The notes under the pieces: generated by a model
What the model saw: only the letters and a program-made list of their open reading frames with translations
Told to the model about the DNA's origin: nothing
Database searches by the model: none
Made by a program: the position numbers and the translations under genes
In this document: piece by piece, positions 35,019 to 43,574 of the stretch
Numbering within the stretch: the stretch's first letter is position 1
How the letters are laid out: the number at the start of each line of letters is the position of its first letter
NCBI RefSeq assembly: GCF_022828475.1
Contig: NZ_CP059557.1
Span: forward strand, 868,001 to 932,000
Direction: 5' to 3'
Length of the DNA stretch: 64,000 bases
From: Saccharopolyspora gloriosae
GTDB taxonomy: Bacteria; Actinomycetota; Actinomycetes; Mycobacteriales; Pseudonocardiaceae

Positions 35019-36854
35019 ATGCGGGGTAACCGCTTGCGGAGATCGTCGATGGCCACCGTCGGCCTGGCGACGATCGCACTGCTCACCACCGGCCTGGCTC
35101 CGGCGATCGCGGCTCCGGCCGACTACCGCGATCCCGATGCGCCGATCCCGGAACGCGTCGACGACCTGATGTCGAAGATGTCCTTGGACGACAAGCTCGG
35201 CCAGATGGTGCAGGTCGAACGGGTCGCGGCACCGCCGGAGGAGGCCGCGAAGCACGGGGTGGGTTCCGTGCTCAGCGGCGGCGGTTCCGCCCCGGAGCCG
35301 AACACGCCGGAGGCCTGGGCGGACATGTACGACGCCTACCAGCGCGCCGCGCTGGACACGCCGCTGGGGATTCCGCTGATCTACGGCGTGGACGCGGTGC
35401 ACGGGCACAACAACGTGCAGGGCGCGACGATCTACCCGCACAACATCGGTCTCGGCGCCACGGGAGATCCGGAGCTGGTGCAGCGCATCGGCGCCGCCAC
35501 CGCCGAAGAGGTCGCCGCCACCGGCATCGACTGGGACTTCGCACCCTGCCTGTGCGTGGCGCGCGACGACCGCTGGGGGCGCACCTACGAATCCTTCGGT
35601 GAGGACACGGACCAGGTCTCCGCCATGGCCAGCGCCGTCACCGGCCTGCAGGGCGAGCGGCTGGGCGGTTCGCCCACCTCGGTCTTGGCCACCGCCAAGC
35701 ACTACATCGGCGACGGCGGCACCACCGGCGGCGATGACCAGGGCAACACCGAGATCAACGAGCAGGAGTTGCGCGACGTCCACCTGCCGCCGTTCCAGGC
35801 CGCGATCGACCGCGGCGTCGGCTCGGTGATGATCTCCTACAGCAGCTGGAACGACGTGAAGCTGCACGCCGACCGCTACCTGGTCACCGACGTGCTCAAG
35901 AACGAGCTCGGCTTCGACGGCCTGGTCGTGTCCGACTACGACGCGATCGACAAGATCGACGGCCAAGAGGAGGAGTTCACCCCCGACGAGGTGCGGGACT
36001 CCGTCAACGCCGGCCTCGACATGATCATGATGTCGGAGAACCACGAGCTGTTCCTGGACTACCTGCGCGCCGAGGTCGACTCGGGTCGGGTGCCGATGGA
36101 GCGCATCGACGACGCGAACCGCCGGGTGCTCACCAAGAAGTTCGAGCTGGGACTGTTCGAGAACCCGTTCGCGCAGCGCGACCTGCTGCCGTCGGTCGGC
36201 TCCGCCGAGCACCGCGAGCTCGCCAGGGAAGCCGCCCGCGAATCGCAGGTGCTGCTCAAGAACGACGGGGTGCTGCCGCTGTCCAAGGACGGCGGCAAGT
36301 TGTTCGTGGCGGGCAAGAACGCCGACGACATCGGCAACCAAACCGGTGGCTGGACGATCAGCTGGCAGGGTTCCAGCGGGGACATCATCGAGGGCACCAC
36401 GATCCTCGAAGGCATCCGGCAGGCCGCGCCGAACACCGAGGTCACGTACTCCCGCGATGGCGAGGGCATTGACGACAGCTACGGCGCCGCGGTCGTGGTC
36501 GTCGGCGAAACGCCCTACGCCGAGTACGAGGGCGACCGCCCCGACGGCCTCAAGCTCGACGACGAGGATCTCGGCACCATCGCGAAGCTGCGCGAATCGG
36601 GCGTGCCGGTGGTCGTGGTGACCGTGTCCGGGCGTCCGCTGGACATCGGCGGTGAGGTCGAGGGCTGGAACGCGCTGCTCGCGTCGTGGTTGCCCGGCAC
36701 CGAGGGGCAAGGCGTGGCCGACGTGCTGTTCGGGGACCACAACCCGAGCGGGAAGCTGCCGATGACCTGGATGAGCTCGTTCGAGCAGCAGCCGATCAAC
36801 GAAGGAGACGGGCAGCAGCCGCTGTACCCGCTGGGCTTCGGGTTGAGCTACTGA
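35019..36854 (+). CDS. Secreted GH3 family beta-glucosidase
   Basis: This 611-residue glycoside hydrolase starts at ATG 35019 behind AAGGAGGAGAACCG. A Sec signal (residues 1-31) is followed by the GH3 (alpha/beta)8 domain with IPLIYGVDAVHGHNNV, ATAKHYIGDGG and the nucleophile Asp in GLVVSDYDAID (about residue 310), then the GH3 C-terminal domain (SQVLLKNDGVLPL, FVAGKNADDIGNQTGGWTISW). It cleaves terminal beta-glucosyl units, probably from cellobiose or larger beta-glucans outside the cell. The CebR-like box upstream supports a cellooligosaccharide role. Length fits plant/bacterial exo-beta-glucanases of this family. Confidence 0.93.
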   Translation: MRGNRLRRSSMATVGLATIALLTTGLAPAIAAPADYRDPDAPIPERVDDLMSKMSLDDKLGQMVQVERVAAPPEEAAKHGVGSVLSGGGSAPEPNTPEAWADMYDAYQRAALDTPLGIPLIYGVDAVHGHNNVQGATIYPHNIGLGATGDPELVQRIGAATAEEVAATGIDWDFAPCLCVARDDRWGRTYESFGEDTDQVSAMASAVTGLQGERLGGSPTSVLATAKHYIGDGGTTGGDDQGNTEINEQELRDVHLPPFQAAIDRGVGSVMISYSSWNDVKLHADRYLVTDVLKNELGFDGLVVSDYDAIDKIDGQEEEFTPDEVRDSVNAGLDMIMMSENHELFLDYLRAEVDSGRVPMERIDDANRRVLTKKFELGLFENPFAQRDLLPSVGSAEHRELAREAARESQVLLKNDGVLPLSKDGGKLFVAGKNADDIGNQTGGWTISWQGSSGDIIEGTTILEGIRQAAPNTEVTYSRDGEGIDDSYGAAVVVVGETPYAEYEGDRPDGLKLDDEDLGTIAKLRESGVPVVVVTVSGRPLDIGGEVEGWNALLASWLPGTEGQGVADVLFGDHNPSGKLPMTWMSSFEQQPINEGDGQQPLYPLGFGLSY

Positions 36855-36884
36855 TTCTCCGGCGGTCGTTCGTCTGAGGGGTCG

Positions 36885-36980
36885 GGTAGCGGAACCTCAG
36901 TGAGCCTCTCGTTGCGGGCTCTTCTCCGCCACGAGGGAAAAGCCGTCCTCGCGAGAGGCTCACTGAGTACCCGCCGGTGG
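36885..36980. repeat. Palindromic element copy 5 (arm class GTGAGCCTCTC)
   Basis: Arms CTCAGTGAGCCTCTCG (36896-36911) and its complement (36952-36967) pair over 16 bp. The inner region is shortened relative to other copies (the left half of the T-run stem is deleted). A CTCAGCGGCTTCGCCGCTGACAAGACG hairpin relic follows at 37002-37028. It lies between tandem genes. Confidence 0.88.
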
Positions 36981-37124
36981 TTGTGCTGCTTCGGTGGTCG
37001 TTGCTCAGCGGCTTCGCCGCTGACAAGACGAGAAGGGCCGCGGCGGGCGCAGGGATCCGCCGGATCGGGCGCGTCGGCGCAGGTCGGTGGTGGTCCGGTC
37101 GGTCGGCGCTCGTAACCTTGCGGC

Positions 37125-37949
37125 ATGGTTGCGATGCTCGATGAAGCGGACCTGCGCAGGCGGCTGGTCGACGAAGGGCCGTTCGCGGCGCTCGACGTGG
37201 TCACCGTGACCGGGTCTACGAACACGGACCTGGTCGCCGCCGCCGGTGCGGGCGCTGCCGACCGCACGGTGCTGTTCGCCGAGGAGCAGCAGGCCGGTCG
37301 CGGCCGGTTGCAGCGCACCTGGATCTCCCCGCCCGGCTACGGCCTGCACGTCAGCGTGGTGCTGCGCCCGGAGACCGTGCCGCAGAGCGCGCTCGCGTGG
37401 CTGCCGCTGATCGCCGGGGTCGCGCTCGCCGAGACGGTGCGGGACATGTTCGGGGTGCGCGCGACGCTGAAGTGGCCGAACGACCTGCTGCTCGGCGACG
37501 AGGACCACTGGCAGAAGGCCGCGGGCATCCTCGCCGAAGCGGTCACCACCGCGGAGGGCCTGGGGATCGTGCTCGGCATGGGCGTCAACGTGCACCACGG
37601 CCCGGACGACCTGCCGCGTGGCGCGGGCGGCCTGCCCGCCACTTCGCTCGCCGAACAGGGCGTCACCGTGGATCGCCAGGAGTTCGCGGTCCGCCTGCTC
37701 ACCGCGCTCGCCGCCGCCGACGACCGGTGGCGCGCGGCGAACGGGGACGTGGTGGCCAGCGGCCTGCTGGACCGCTACCAGCGGCTGTGCGGCACGCTGG
37801 GGCAGCGGATCCGCGTGGAGCTCGGCGGCAACGACCTGCTCGGCACGGCCACCGACATCGACGTCGGCGGCCGCCTGGTGGTCCGCGGCGTCGACGGCGC
37901 CAGCACCCCGATCTCAGCAGGAGACGTAGTCCACCTCCGCTCGAACTGA
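37125..37949 (+). CDS. birA: Biotin-[acetyl-CoA-carboxylase] ligase (BirA, monofunctional)
   Basis: This 274-residue ligase has VTGSTNTDLVA, the biotinyl-AMP loop GRGRLQRTWISP (diverged GRGRxGRxW) and LKWPNDLLL, followed by GILAEAV and the SH3-like C-terminal domain (IRVELGGNDLLGTATDIDVGGRL). There is no N-terminal HTH, so it is a class I enzyme that biotinylates acyl-CoA carboxylases but does not regulate biotin genes. The ATG at 37125 follows shortly after copy 5 of the palindrome. It forms a single-gene unit. Confidence 0.93.
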   Translation: MVAMLDEADLRRRLVDEGPFAALDVVTVTGSTNTDLVAAAGAGAADRTVLFAEEQQAGRGRLQRTWISPPGYGLHVSVVLRPETVPQSALAWLPLIAGVALAETVRDMFGVRATLKWPNDLLLGDEDHWQKAAGILAEAVTTAEGLGIVLGMGVNVHHGPDDLPRGAGGLPATSLAEQGVTVDRQEFAVRLLTALAAADDRWRAANGDVVASGLLDRYQRLCGTLGQRIRVELGGNDLLGTATDIDVGGRLVVRGVDGASTPISAGDVVHLRSN

Positions 37950-37978
37950 GCAGGCGCCTGAAGATGGCTTCTGTTCCG

Positions 37979-38046
37979 CTTCTTCGTCAGCGGCGTAGCC
38001 GTGCCTGGATGCGCGAAGCGCACAGCCCACGTCGAGAAGCCGCCAC
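37979..38046. repeat. Isolated fragment of the hairpin array without palindrome
   Basis: CTTCGTCAGCGGCGTAGCCGTGCCTGGATGCGCGAAGCGCACAGCCCACGTCGAG-type sequence carries the array unit and the GATGCGC-loop-GCGCACAG hairpin, but the palindrome expected on its right is missing. It is therefore a relic or a deletion derivative of the composite element. Confidence 0.6.
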
Positions 38047-38127
38047 CCGGACACCTACGTAGATCCATCTCCAAACGTGTCCTACGGGTAGCGTGATCGG
38101 CATCGGGAATTTTGGGAGGGATCTCCG

Positions 38128-38646
38128 GTGGCTTATCCGGACGGCTTGCTGAGTGAAGACGAGTACGTGGTCGTGCACACGCACCCGCATTGGAAGATGC
38201 TCGCTCTCCCGGTGCTGCTGTTCCTGGTGGTGGTCGGCGGCGGCTCCTACCTGGCCGCGCTGGCCGCCGAGCTGCCGTGGAACGTGCCGCTGTGGATCGC
38301 GCTCGCCGTCGTCGGCGGTGTGCTGATCATCTGGTGGACGCTGGCGCCGCTGATCCGCTGGCGCACCACGCACTTCGTGGTCACCTCGCGGCGGCTGATG
38401 GTGCGGGAAGGGGTGTTCACCCGTACCGGTGTGGACATCCCGATGTGGCGCATCAACAGCGTCCGGTTCAGCCACGGCATCGTGGATCGCCTCTTCGGCT
38501 GCGGCACGCTGATCGTCGAGTCCGCTTCCGACGAGCCGCTGGAGTTCGACGACATCCCCAAGGTGGAGCGGGTGCACACGCTGCTCTACCGCGAGGTCAA
38601 CGACGAATCCGAGCAGGACGACCAGGACAGGTGGGAGCGGCGATGA
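38128..38646 (+). CDS. Membrane protein with bacterial PH domain
   Basis: This 172-residue protein starts at GTG 38128 behind GGGAGGGATCTCC. Two hydrophobic helices (about residues 29-48 and 53-72) precede a PH-like domain beginning RWRTTHFVVTSRRLMVREGVFTRTGVDIPMWRI and ending FDDIPKVERV, a typical DUF304/bPH_2 layout. Its stop overlaps the HMG-CoA lyase start (ATGA). Function of these membrane-attached PH proteins in actinobacteria is unknown. Confidence 0.85.
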   Translation: MAYPDGLLSEDEYVVVHTHPHWKMLALPVLLFLVVVGGGSYLAALAAELPWNVPLWIALAVVGGVLIIWWTLAPLIRWRTTHFVVTSRRLMVREGVFTRTGVDIPMWRINSVRFSHGIVDRLFGCGTLIVESASDEPLEFDDIPKVERVHTLLYREVNDESEQDDQDRWERR

Positions 38647-39590
38647 GTGCTCCGGAGCTGGGGTTGCCGATGCGGGTGCCTTCACCGGAGGCGGCCGCGC
38701 TGCCGGAAGCGGTGACGATCTGGGAGGTCGGACCGCGCGACGGGCTGCAGAACGAGCAGGGCGTCGTTCCGGTCGAGGTGAAGCTGGAGTTCCTGCACCG
38801 GCTCGGCGCCGCGGGCCTGCGCATCGTGGAGACCACCAGCTTCGTGCGCCCGGAGTGGGTGCCTCAGCTGGCCGACGCGGCCGAGGTGCTCGCCGGGCTG
38901 AACCCGCGCGAGGGGGTGCGGTATCCGGTGCTGGTGCCGAACGCGCGCGGTCTCGACCGGGCGCTGGAGGCGGGCGTCACCGACATCGCGATCTTCGCCG
39001 CCGCCACCGAGTCGTTCACCCGCCGCAACCTGAACCGGGGGCTCGACGAGCAGTTCGCCATGTTCGAGCCGGTGGTGCGGCGAGCGGTGGACGAGGGGCT
39101 CGCGGTTCGCGGGTACCTGTCGATGGTGTTCGGCGACCCGTGGGAAGGCCCGGTTCCGGTCGAGCAGGTCGTGTCGGCCGGTCGGCGGCTGCTGGAGATG
39201 GGCTGCGCGCAGCTCTCGCTCGGCGACACCATCGGCGTCGCCACGCCGGGGCACGTGGAGTCGGTGCTGCGGGCGTTCGCCGCCGCGGGAGTGCCGTCGT
39301 CCCAGCTGGCCGTGCACTTCCACGACACCTACGGGCAGGCGCTGGCCAACACCTGCGCCGCACTCCGGCACGGGGTGTCCACAGTGGATTCATCGGCGGG
39401 TGGGCTGGGCGGCTGCCCCTACGCGAAATCGGCCACCGGGAACCTCGCCACCGAAGACCTGGTGTGGATGCTCGACGGCCTGGGCATCGAACACGGCGTG
39501 GACCTCACCGCGCTGGTCGCGACGAGCGCGTGGCTCGCCGAACAACTCGGCCGCCCCAGCCCTTCCCGGGTGGTCAAAGCCCTCAGCTGA
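38643..39590 (+). CDS. Hydroxymethylglutaryl-CoA lyase
   Basis: This 315-residue TIM-barrel enzyme has IWEVGPRDGLQNEQ (Arg and Asp of the metal site), FHDTYGQALANTCAAL (His-Asp metal ligands) and the GLGGCPYAKSATGNLATEDL signature whose Cys is catalytic. It cleaves HMG-CoA to acetoacetate and acetyl-CoA in leucine degradation. The ATG overlaps the preceding stop (translational coupling). Its 3' end overlaps the convergent MaoC gene by 8 bases. No other leucine-pathway gene is present. Confidence 0.92.
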   Translation: MSAPELGLPMRVPSPEAAALPEAVTIWEVGPRDGLQNEQGVVPVEVKLEFLHRLGAAGLRIVETTSFVRPEWVPQLADAAEVLAGLNPREGVRYPVLVPNARGLDRALEAGVTDIAIFAAATESFTRRNLNRGLDEQFAMFEPVVRRAVDEGLAVRGYLSMVFGDPWEGPVPVEQVVSAGRRLLEMGCAQLSLGDTIGVATPGHVESVLRAFAAAGVPSSQLAVHFHDTYGQALANTCAALRHGVSTVDSSAGGLGGCPYAKSATGNLATEDLVWMLDGLGIEHGVDLTALVATSAWLAEQLGRPSPSRVVKALS

Positions 39591-40056
39591 CGGGTCGGTT
39601 CGCGTCGCGGGTGCCGAACAGGGCGACGAACGTGAACCGCATGATGCGGTCCTCGCCTCGGTCGGCGGTGCCGCTGATCTCCACCAGGCCCAGGCCAGGC
39701 CTGCTCTTGGTCGGCCGCGCGCTGTTGACGGTCATGCCGAAGCGCAGCTCGTCGTCCGGGAACACCGGTGCCGACCAGGACAGCTCGTTGCCGCCGGGCG
39801 AGCCCTGCGAGGTGGAGTCCGCAAGCACGTGATCGACGTAGGCCCGCATCCACAGCGAGGACGTGTACCAGCCGGAAGCGCACAGGCCGCCGAGCACGGA
39901 CCGCTTGCCCGCCTCCTCATCCAAGTGGAACGGCTGCGGATCGAAACGTCGGGCGAACGCCACCATCTCGTCCCGATCGATCCGCACCGAGCCCAGGTCG
40001 AAGACTCGTCCCGGCGTGAGGTCCTCGTACGCGATCGTCGCCATGCCCCGGATCAT
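39583..40056 (-). CDS. MaoC-like hot-dog dehydratase
   Basis: This 157-residue single hot-dog protein contains the hydratase-type segment FDPQPFHLDEEAGKRSVLGGLCASG (Asp/His dyad FDPQPFH at about residues 40-46). Such proteins hydrate or dehydrate enoyl-CoA-type substrates. The ATG at 40056 (MIRGMATIAYEDL) has a GAG site upstream; ATG 40044 is an alternative. It is convergent with and slightly overlaps the lyase gene, so a metabolic link is possible but not demonstrated. Confidence 0.88.
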   Translation of the reverse strand: MIRGMATIAYEDLTPGRVFDLGSVRIDRDEMVAFARRFDPQPFHLDEEAGKRSVLGGLCASGWYTSSLWMRAYVDHVLADSTSQGSPGGNELSWSAPVFPDDELRFGMTVNSARPTKSRPGLGLVEISGTADRGEDRIMRFTFVALFGTRDANRPVS

Positions 40057-40259
40057 CGCAGCTCGACTCCGCCGCGCGACGGTGGGTGCGGGATCCGGCT
40101 CGGGTCGGGGAGGATCAACATGGAACCATCAACGCACGGCGTGCGTCCCACGGTCGGCCCGGCTCACGTGCCGGACGCGGGGCGTGCGGGTGCACTCCGA
40201 GCGGTGCTCGACCGAAGCGGTGCCCAGCGGCGCCGGCGTCTGCGGAAAGGGGAGTGGCC

Positions 40260-41972
40260 GTGGCCACCGATGAGCAGGCAGGCCGTGCCGACGAGGTGGC
40301 AGCGGGCCTGGAGGCGGGCGCCACCGCTTCATCCGCCGCGCGTTCGGTCGGAGCAGTGACGGGACAGGGCGCGGAAACCGGGCAGGCGGACTCGAGCGAT
40401 GGTGCCGCCGGGAACGGCGGTGCGAACGTGCCGTGGCGCGGCGACGGCGAGCACACCGGGCCGATCTCCGTGCAGGTGCGCGGATCCGGGGCGGGCTGGG
40501 TCCCCGAGGACGTCGATCCGGCTTCGGTGACCGCGCCGCATCCGGTGCGCCAGGCGTGGGCCTCCCCGCCTCCCGGTCCGGCTTCTCATCCGGTGGCGCC
40601 CGCGCACGGCGGCCAGGTGTCCGCGCGCGGGTTCGCCGCCGCGCCCGGACGGCCCCCGCAGGGAGCGGGCGCGTTCGCGCAGCCGGTTCGACAGGGACGC
40701 CCCGTTGCCGGTCAGCAGGGCGGTCGCCCTCCGGGACGCACCGGAGCTCCCGGGCAGGGAAGCGGTGGTGCCGCGACCCCGAACCAGGCCGGTCGGCAAG
40801 GCCCTCCGGCGCCCCCGAACCGCCCGGACCCGTCGGTTCGATCGGGGCCGCACAACCGGCAGGGGCAGCACGACCAGCCCGCGCACGGGCCGGGACGACG
40901 GCCGCACGGGTCCGGTCAGCCCGGCCAGCAACAACCCGGCCAGCAGCAATTCGGGCAGCGGCCGGGCGCGGCGGAGCAGCACGCCGACCCCGCCGCACGC
41001 CCTCGCCAAGGTGACCGCAAGGAGACCGTGGCGTTCATGCTGCACCAGTTCCCGATCGGGTATCTCCCGGTGGCCGCGGCCAGCGCCAGCCGTCAGCTGC
41101 CTGCGCCCGCCGAGGCCGTGGATCCGCTGGCGGGGCGCAGGTTCCCGCCTCAGGACCACCCTCGCGCGGACCTGGTCGATGATCGCGACGCCCTCGCCAG
41201 GACGGGCTCCGGCGAGGCGGCCGCTGAAGAGGAGCCGGAGGGCGCGGAGCTTCCCGCGGACTTCACCACGGGCCACGAGCCGCTGGCCGAACTCAGCGAA
41301 CTCGAATGGGAACGCCGCTACACCGGCCCCGCCGGGCACCGCTGGCCCGCTTCGGAGTCGGTGCCGGAGGGCGGCGCCGAGCCGGGCGAACCGGTGGTGC
41401 TGGAACCGGACACCGTGCTCGACGCGCTGGGCGCGGGCACCGGCTGGATCGCGGCGCCGGACGGCACCGCGTTCACGCGGCGCAGCCTGCCGCCCGAGTA
41501 CCTGGAACTGCCGTACCACCGGTATCGGGTGCTGCGTCCGCTCCCGGTGTGGTGGGCGGTGTCGGAGCCGTGGTTCGCGGGAACCGGCGGCGGTGTGCGG
41601 TACCGGTTGACGCATTCGCTGGCCGAGCTCGTCGCACTGGGCCATCTCGCGGAGCTGACCACGGCGCGGCTGGCCGCGGAGGCGGGCACGCTGCGGCTCG
41701 ACCGCGACGTCATCGACGCGGCCGAGCGCCGGGGTGCGGCGGAGCGCGCCGAGTCCGGCGTGGCTTCGGAGCAGGTGGCGGCGGACGCCGAGTCCGAACG
41801 GCACGGCGATCCCGGAGTTCCTGAGCACGGCGGCCCTGCGGTCAACGGACCGGGGGACAACGGCCCTGCGGCCGACGGGGCGAGGACACCGGAGCGGCCG
41901 ACTCGACCGATGTCCGGCGGCGCCTCGCGGCGGGTGGACAGGCACGAGGCCACGGAGGAGATCGCGAAGTGA
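40260..41972 (+). CDS. TNT-domain NAD+ glycohydrolase-type toxin with Pro/Gly/Gln-rich N-terminus
   Basis: This 570-residue protein starts at GTG 40260 behind GGAAAGGGGAG. Residues 1-260 are low complexity (Pro, Gly, Gln, Ala) without a recognisable domain or signal peptide. Residues from about 390 to 475 match the tuberculosis-necrotising-toxin (TNT) fold: TGWIAAPDGTAFTRRSLPPEY, LPYHRYRVLRPLPV and GGGVRYRLTHSLAELVALG. TNT domains hydrolyse NAD+ and are neutralised by a dedicated immunity protein. The next gene overlaps its stop (GTGA) and is the likely antidote. The C-terminal ~90 residues are again charged and disordered. Confidence 0.82.
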   Translation: MATDEQAGRADEVAAGLEAGATASSAARSVGAVTGQGAETGQADSSDGAAGNGGANVPWRGDGEHTGPISVQVRGSGAGWVPEDVDPASVTAPHPVRQAWASPPPGPASHPVAPAHGGQVSARGFAAAPGRPPQGAGAFAQPVRQGRPVAGQQGGRPPGRTGAPGQGSGGAATPNQAGRQGPPAPPNRPDPSVRSGPHNRQGQHDQPAHGPGRRPHGSGQPGQQQPGQQQFGQRPGAAEQHADPAARPRQGDRKETVAFMLHQFPIGYLPVAAASASRQLPAPAEAVDPLAGRRFPPQDHPRADLVDDRDALARTGSGEAAAEEEPEGAELPADFTTGHEPLAELSELEWERRYTGPAGHRWPASESVPEGGAEPGEPVVLEPDTVLDALGAGTGWIAAPDGTAFTRRSLPPEYLELPYHRYRVLRPLPVWWAVSEPWFAGTGGGVRYRLTHSLAELVALGHLAELTTARLAAEAGTLRLDRDVIDAAERRGAAERAESGVASEQVAADAESERHGDPGVPEHGGPAVNGPGDNGPAADGARTPERPTRPMSGGASRRVDRHEATEEIAK

Positions 41973-42646
41973 ACACCGAATCGATGCTCGGCTGGCTGAC
42001 CGCGATGGGCGTCCCCGCCGAGCTCGTGTCGCTCGGCACCGAGGCCGATCACACCTGGTGCCTGCTGCGCGAGGAGATCGACGGCGTGCCCGGCTGGGAA
42101 GTGTTCTGGCGCGAACAGGGCAACCGCTACGACTGGGCGCGGTTCACCAGCGAGCAGGTCGCCTGCTTCTACCTGTTCGGCAGGCTCACCTGGACCCAGG
42201 CGCTGCGCGGCGTGATCGGCCCCGTCGACCCCGACCGCCCCGCCGCCCGCACGGCCGCGCCCGCGAATCCCGCAGAACCCGACACCCCACCCCACGGCAC
42301 CCCAGCCCCTGACCCCCACCGCAGGTCTCCGTGCACGGCTAACGGCTTTTGCCGTTGTCCTCGTCAACGGCGAGGCCGTGCCTTGCGGCATAGCCGTGCC
42401 TTGCGGCCGGAGGCCGTGCCTGTATGTGCGAAGCACATAGCCCACGTAAGCAGGATGACCACCGGCGGGTTCTCAGGTGTCTTCTCGCGAGGACAGCTTT
42501 TTCCCTCGTGGCGGAGCCACTTGGGAAAAAGATCCCGCAGCGAGAAGACACCTGAGGTTCCGCCACCCGCACACCCCGCGCAGGCAGTTCCGAAGATCAA
42601 CCGAGAAGGCCAAGGGCCGTGCTGTGGAGGTGGGTGTTGCTGCTGA
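41969..42646 (+). CDS. Putative TNT immunity protein, C-terminus running into repeat DNA
   Basis: The native part is about 90 residues (MNTESMLGWLTAMGVPAELV, LREEIDGVPGWEVFWREQGNRYDWARFTSEQVACFYLFGRLTW), a compact domain of the size and position of TNT immunity factors, translationally coupled to the toxin. No stop follows. The frame continues through a Pro-rich stretch, then through the hairpin array and all of palindromic copy 6, ending at 42646 with about 100 residues of repeat-derived sequence. Either the stop has been lost by insertion of the element or the tail is translated. Immunity function is inferred from context. Confidence 0.65.
   Translation: MNTESMLGWLTAMGVPAELVSLGTEADHTWCLLREEIDGVPGWEVFWREQGNRYDWARFTSEQVACFYLFGRLTWTQALRGVIGPVDPDRPAARTAAPANPAEPDTPPHGTPAPDPHRRSPCTANGFCRCPRQRRGRALRHSRALRPEAVPVCAKHIAHVSRMTTGGFSGVFSRGQLFPSWRSHLGKRSRSEKTPEVPPPAHPAQAVPKINREGQGPCCGGGCCC
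42333..42458. repeat. Hairpin-rich short-repeat array (copy 3, inside a frame)
   Basis: Units GCCGTGCCTTGCGGCATA and GCCGTGCCTTGCGGCCGGA, plus the hairpin TATGTGCGAAGCACATA (42421-42437), precede palindromic copy 6. They overlap the 3' part of the immunity-gene reading frame. Confidence 0.78.
42459..42568. repeat. Palindromic element copy 6 (arm class GTGTCTTCTC)
   Basis: Arms CTCAGGTGTCTTCTCGC (42472-42488) and its complement (42540-42556) pair perfectly over 17 bp, sharing class with copy 2 at 17.2 kb. The inner CTTTTTCCC / GGGAAAAAG and GTGGCGGAGCCAC hairpins are intact. It lies between convergent genes. Confidence 0.9.
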
Positions 42647-43370
42647 GGGCTGAGCCGCCTTGGAAGCCCACCCGGCCGCTCAGGTCGGTGAAGACGCCGC
42701 CCGCCTCCTGGACGATGATCTGCACCGGGGCCACGTCCCACGGGTTCACGATCGGCTCGGCGGCCAGGTCGATGGCGCCTTCGGCCACCAGGCAGTGCTG
42801 CCAGAAGTCGCCGAACGCCCGGTTCTCCCAGCAGGCATCGACCAGTCGCAGGTACGCCTCCCGCGAGTGGTGCTCCACCCAGGTGCCCAGGTGCGTCGTG
42901 GAGACGTAGGCGTCGGAGATCTCCCGCACCCCGGACACCGAGATCCGCTCGGCGGCGTCCCGCGTTCCGGTCCACGCTCCCCGCCCGGCGGCGGCCCACC
43001 AGCGCTTGCCCAGTGCGGGCGCGCTGATCACCCCGGCCGTCGGCGTCCCGTCCGCCACGAGCGCGATCAGCGTGGCCCAGGCGGGCACCCCGCGCAGGAA
43101 GTTCTTCGTGCCGTCGATCGGGTCGAGCACCCAGGTCCGCGCCGTGGAGATGTCCCCGCCGCGCTCCTCCCCGGCGACCTGATCGTCCGGGCGCTGCTCT
43201 GCGAGCACGGCCCGCACGGCGTCCTCGACGGCGAGGTCGGCGTCGGTGACGGGAGTGCGGTCGGGTTTGCGGTCCACGCTGAGGTCTCGGGCGCGGAACC
43301 GGTGCGAGGTGATCTCGTCCGCGGTGTCCGCGAGCCGCAGCGCCAGTTCCAGGTCATCGACGTTCGTCAC
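42597..43370 (-). CDS. hisN: Histidinol-phosphatase (inositol monophosphatase family)
   Basis: This 257-residue Mg2+-dependent phosphatase has the IMPase motifs GEERGGD (metal Glu), WVLDPIDGTKNFLRG (DPIDGT) and NPWDVAPVQIIVQEAGG (WD..P). In Actinobacteria HisN of this family dephosphorylates histidinol phosphate in histidine synthesis; an inositol phosphate specificity cannot be excluded. The GTG at 43370 gives VTNVDDLELALRL as N-terminus; longer in-frame starts are poor. It is divergent from a two-component system. Confidence 0.88.
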   Translation of the reverse strand: MTNVDDLELALRLADTADEITSHRFRARDLSVDRKPDRTPVTDADLAVEDAVRAVLAEQRPDDQVAGEERGGDISTARTWVLDPIDGTKNFLRGVPAWATLIALVADGTPTAGVISAPALGKRWWAAAGRGAWTGTRDAAERISVSGVREISDAYVSTTHLGTWVEHHSREAYLRLVDACWENRAFGDFWQHCLVAEGAIDLAAEPIVNPWDVAPVQIIVQEAGGVFTDLSGRVGFQGGSALSSNTHLHSTALGLLG

Positions 43371-43574
43371 CCGCCGAACCTTACTGTCCGCCCGCGGAGG
43401 GACGGTGGTGGCCTTCTCCGCCGCCCGTTGCCGGGGGAGCCGCCGAAACGCCGTCCCTCCGCAGCGCACGGACCCGGCCGAGTGGCCCGGTGCGGTGCGG
43501 CTACCAGACCCGGCGGAGACCACTAACCGCCTAGGAACCCAACCTGATCATGACCGACCTCTAGGGTGGGGTGC

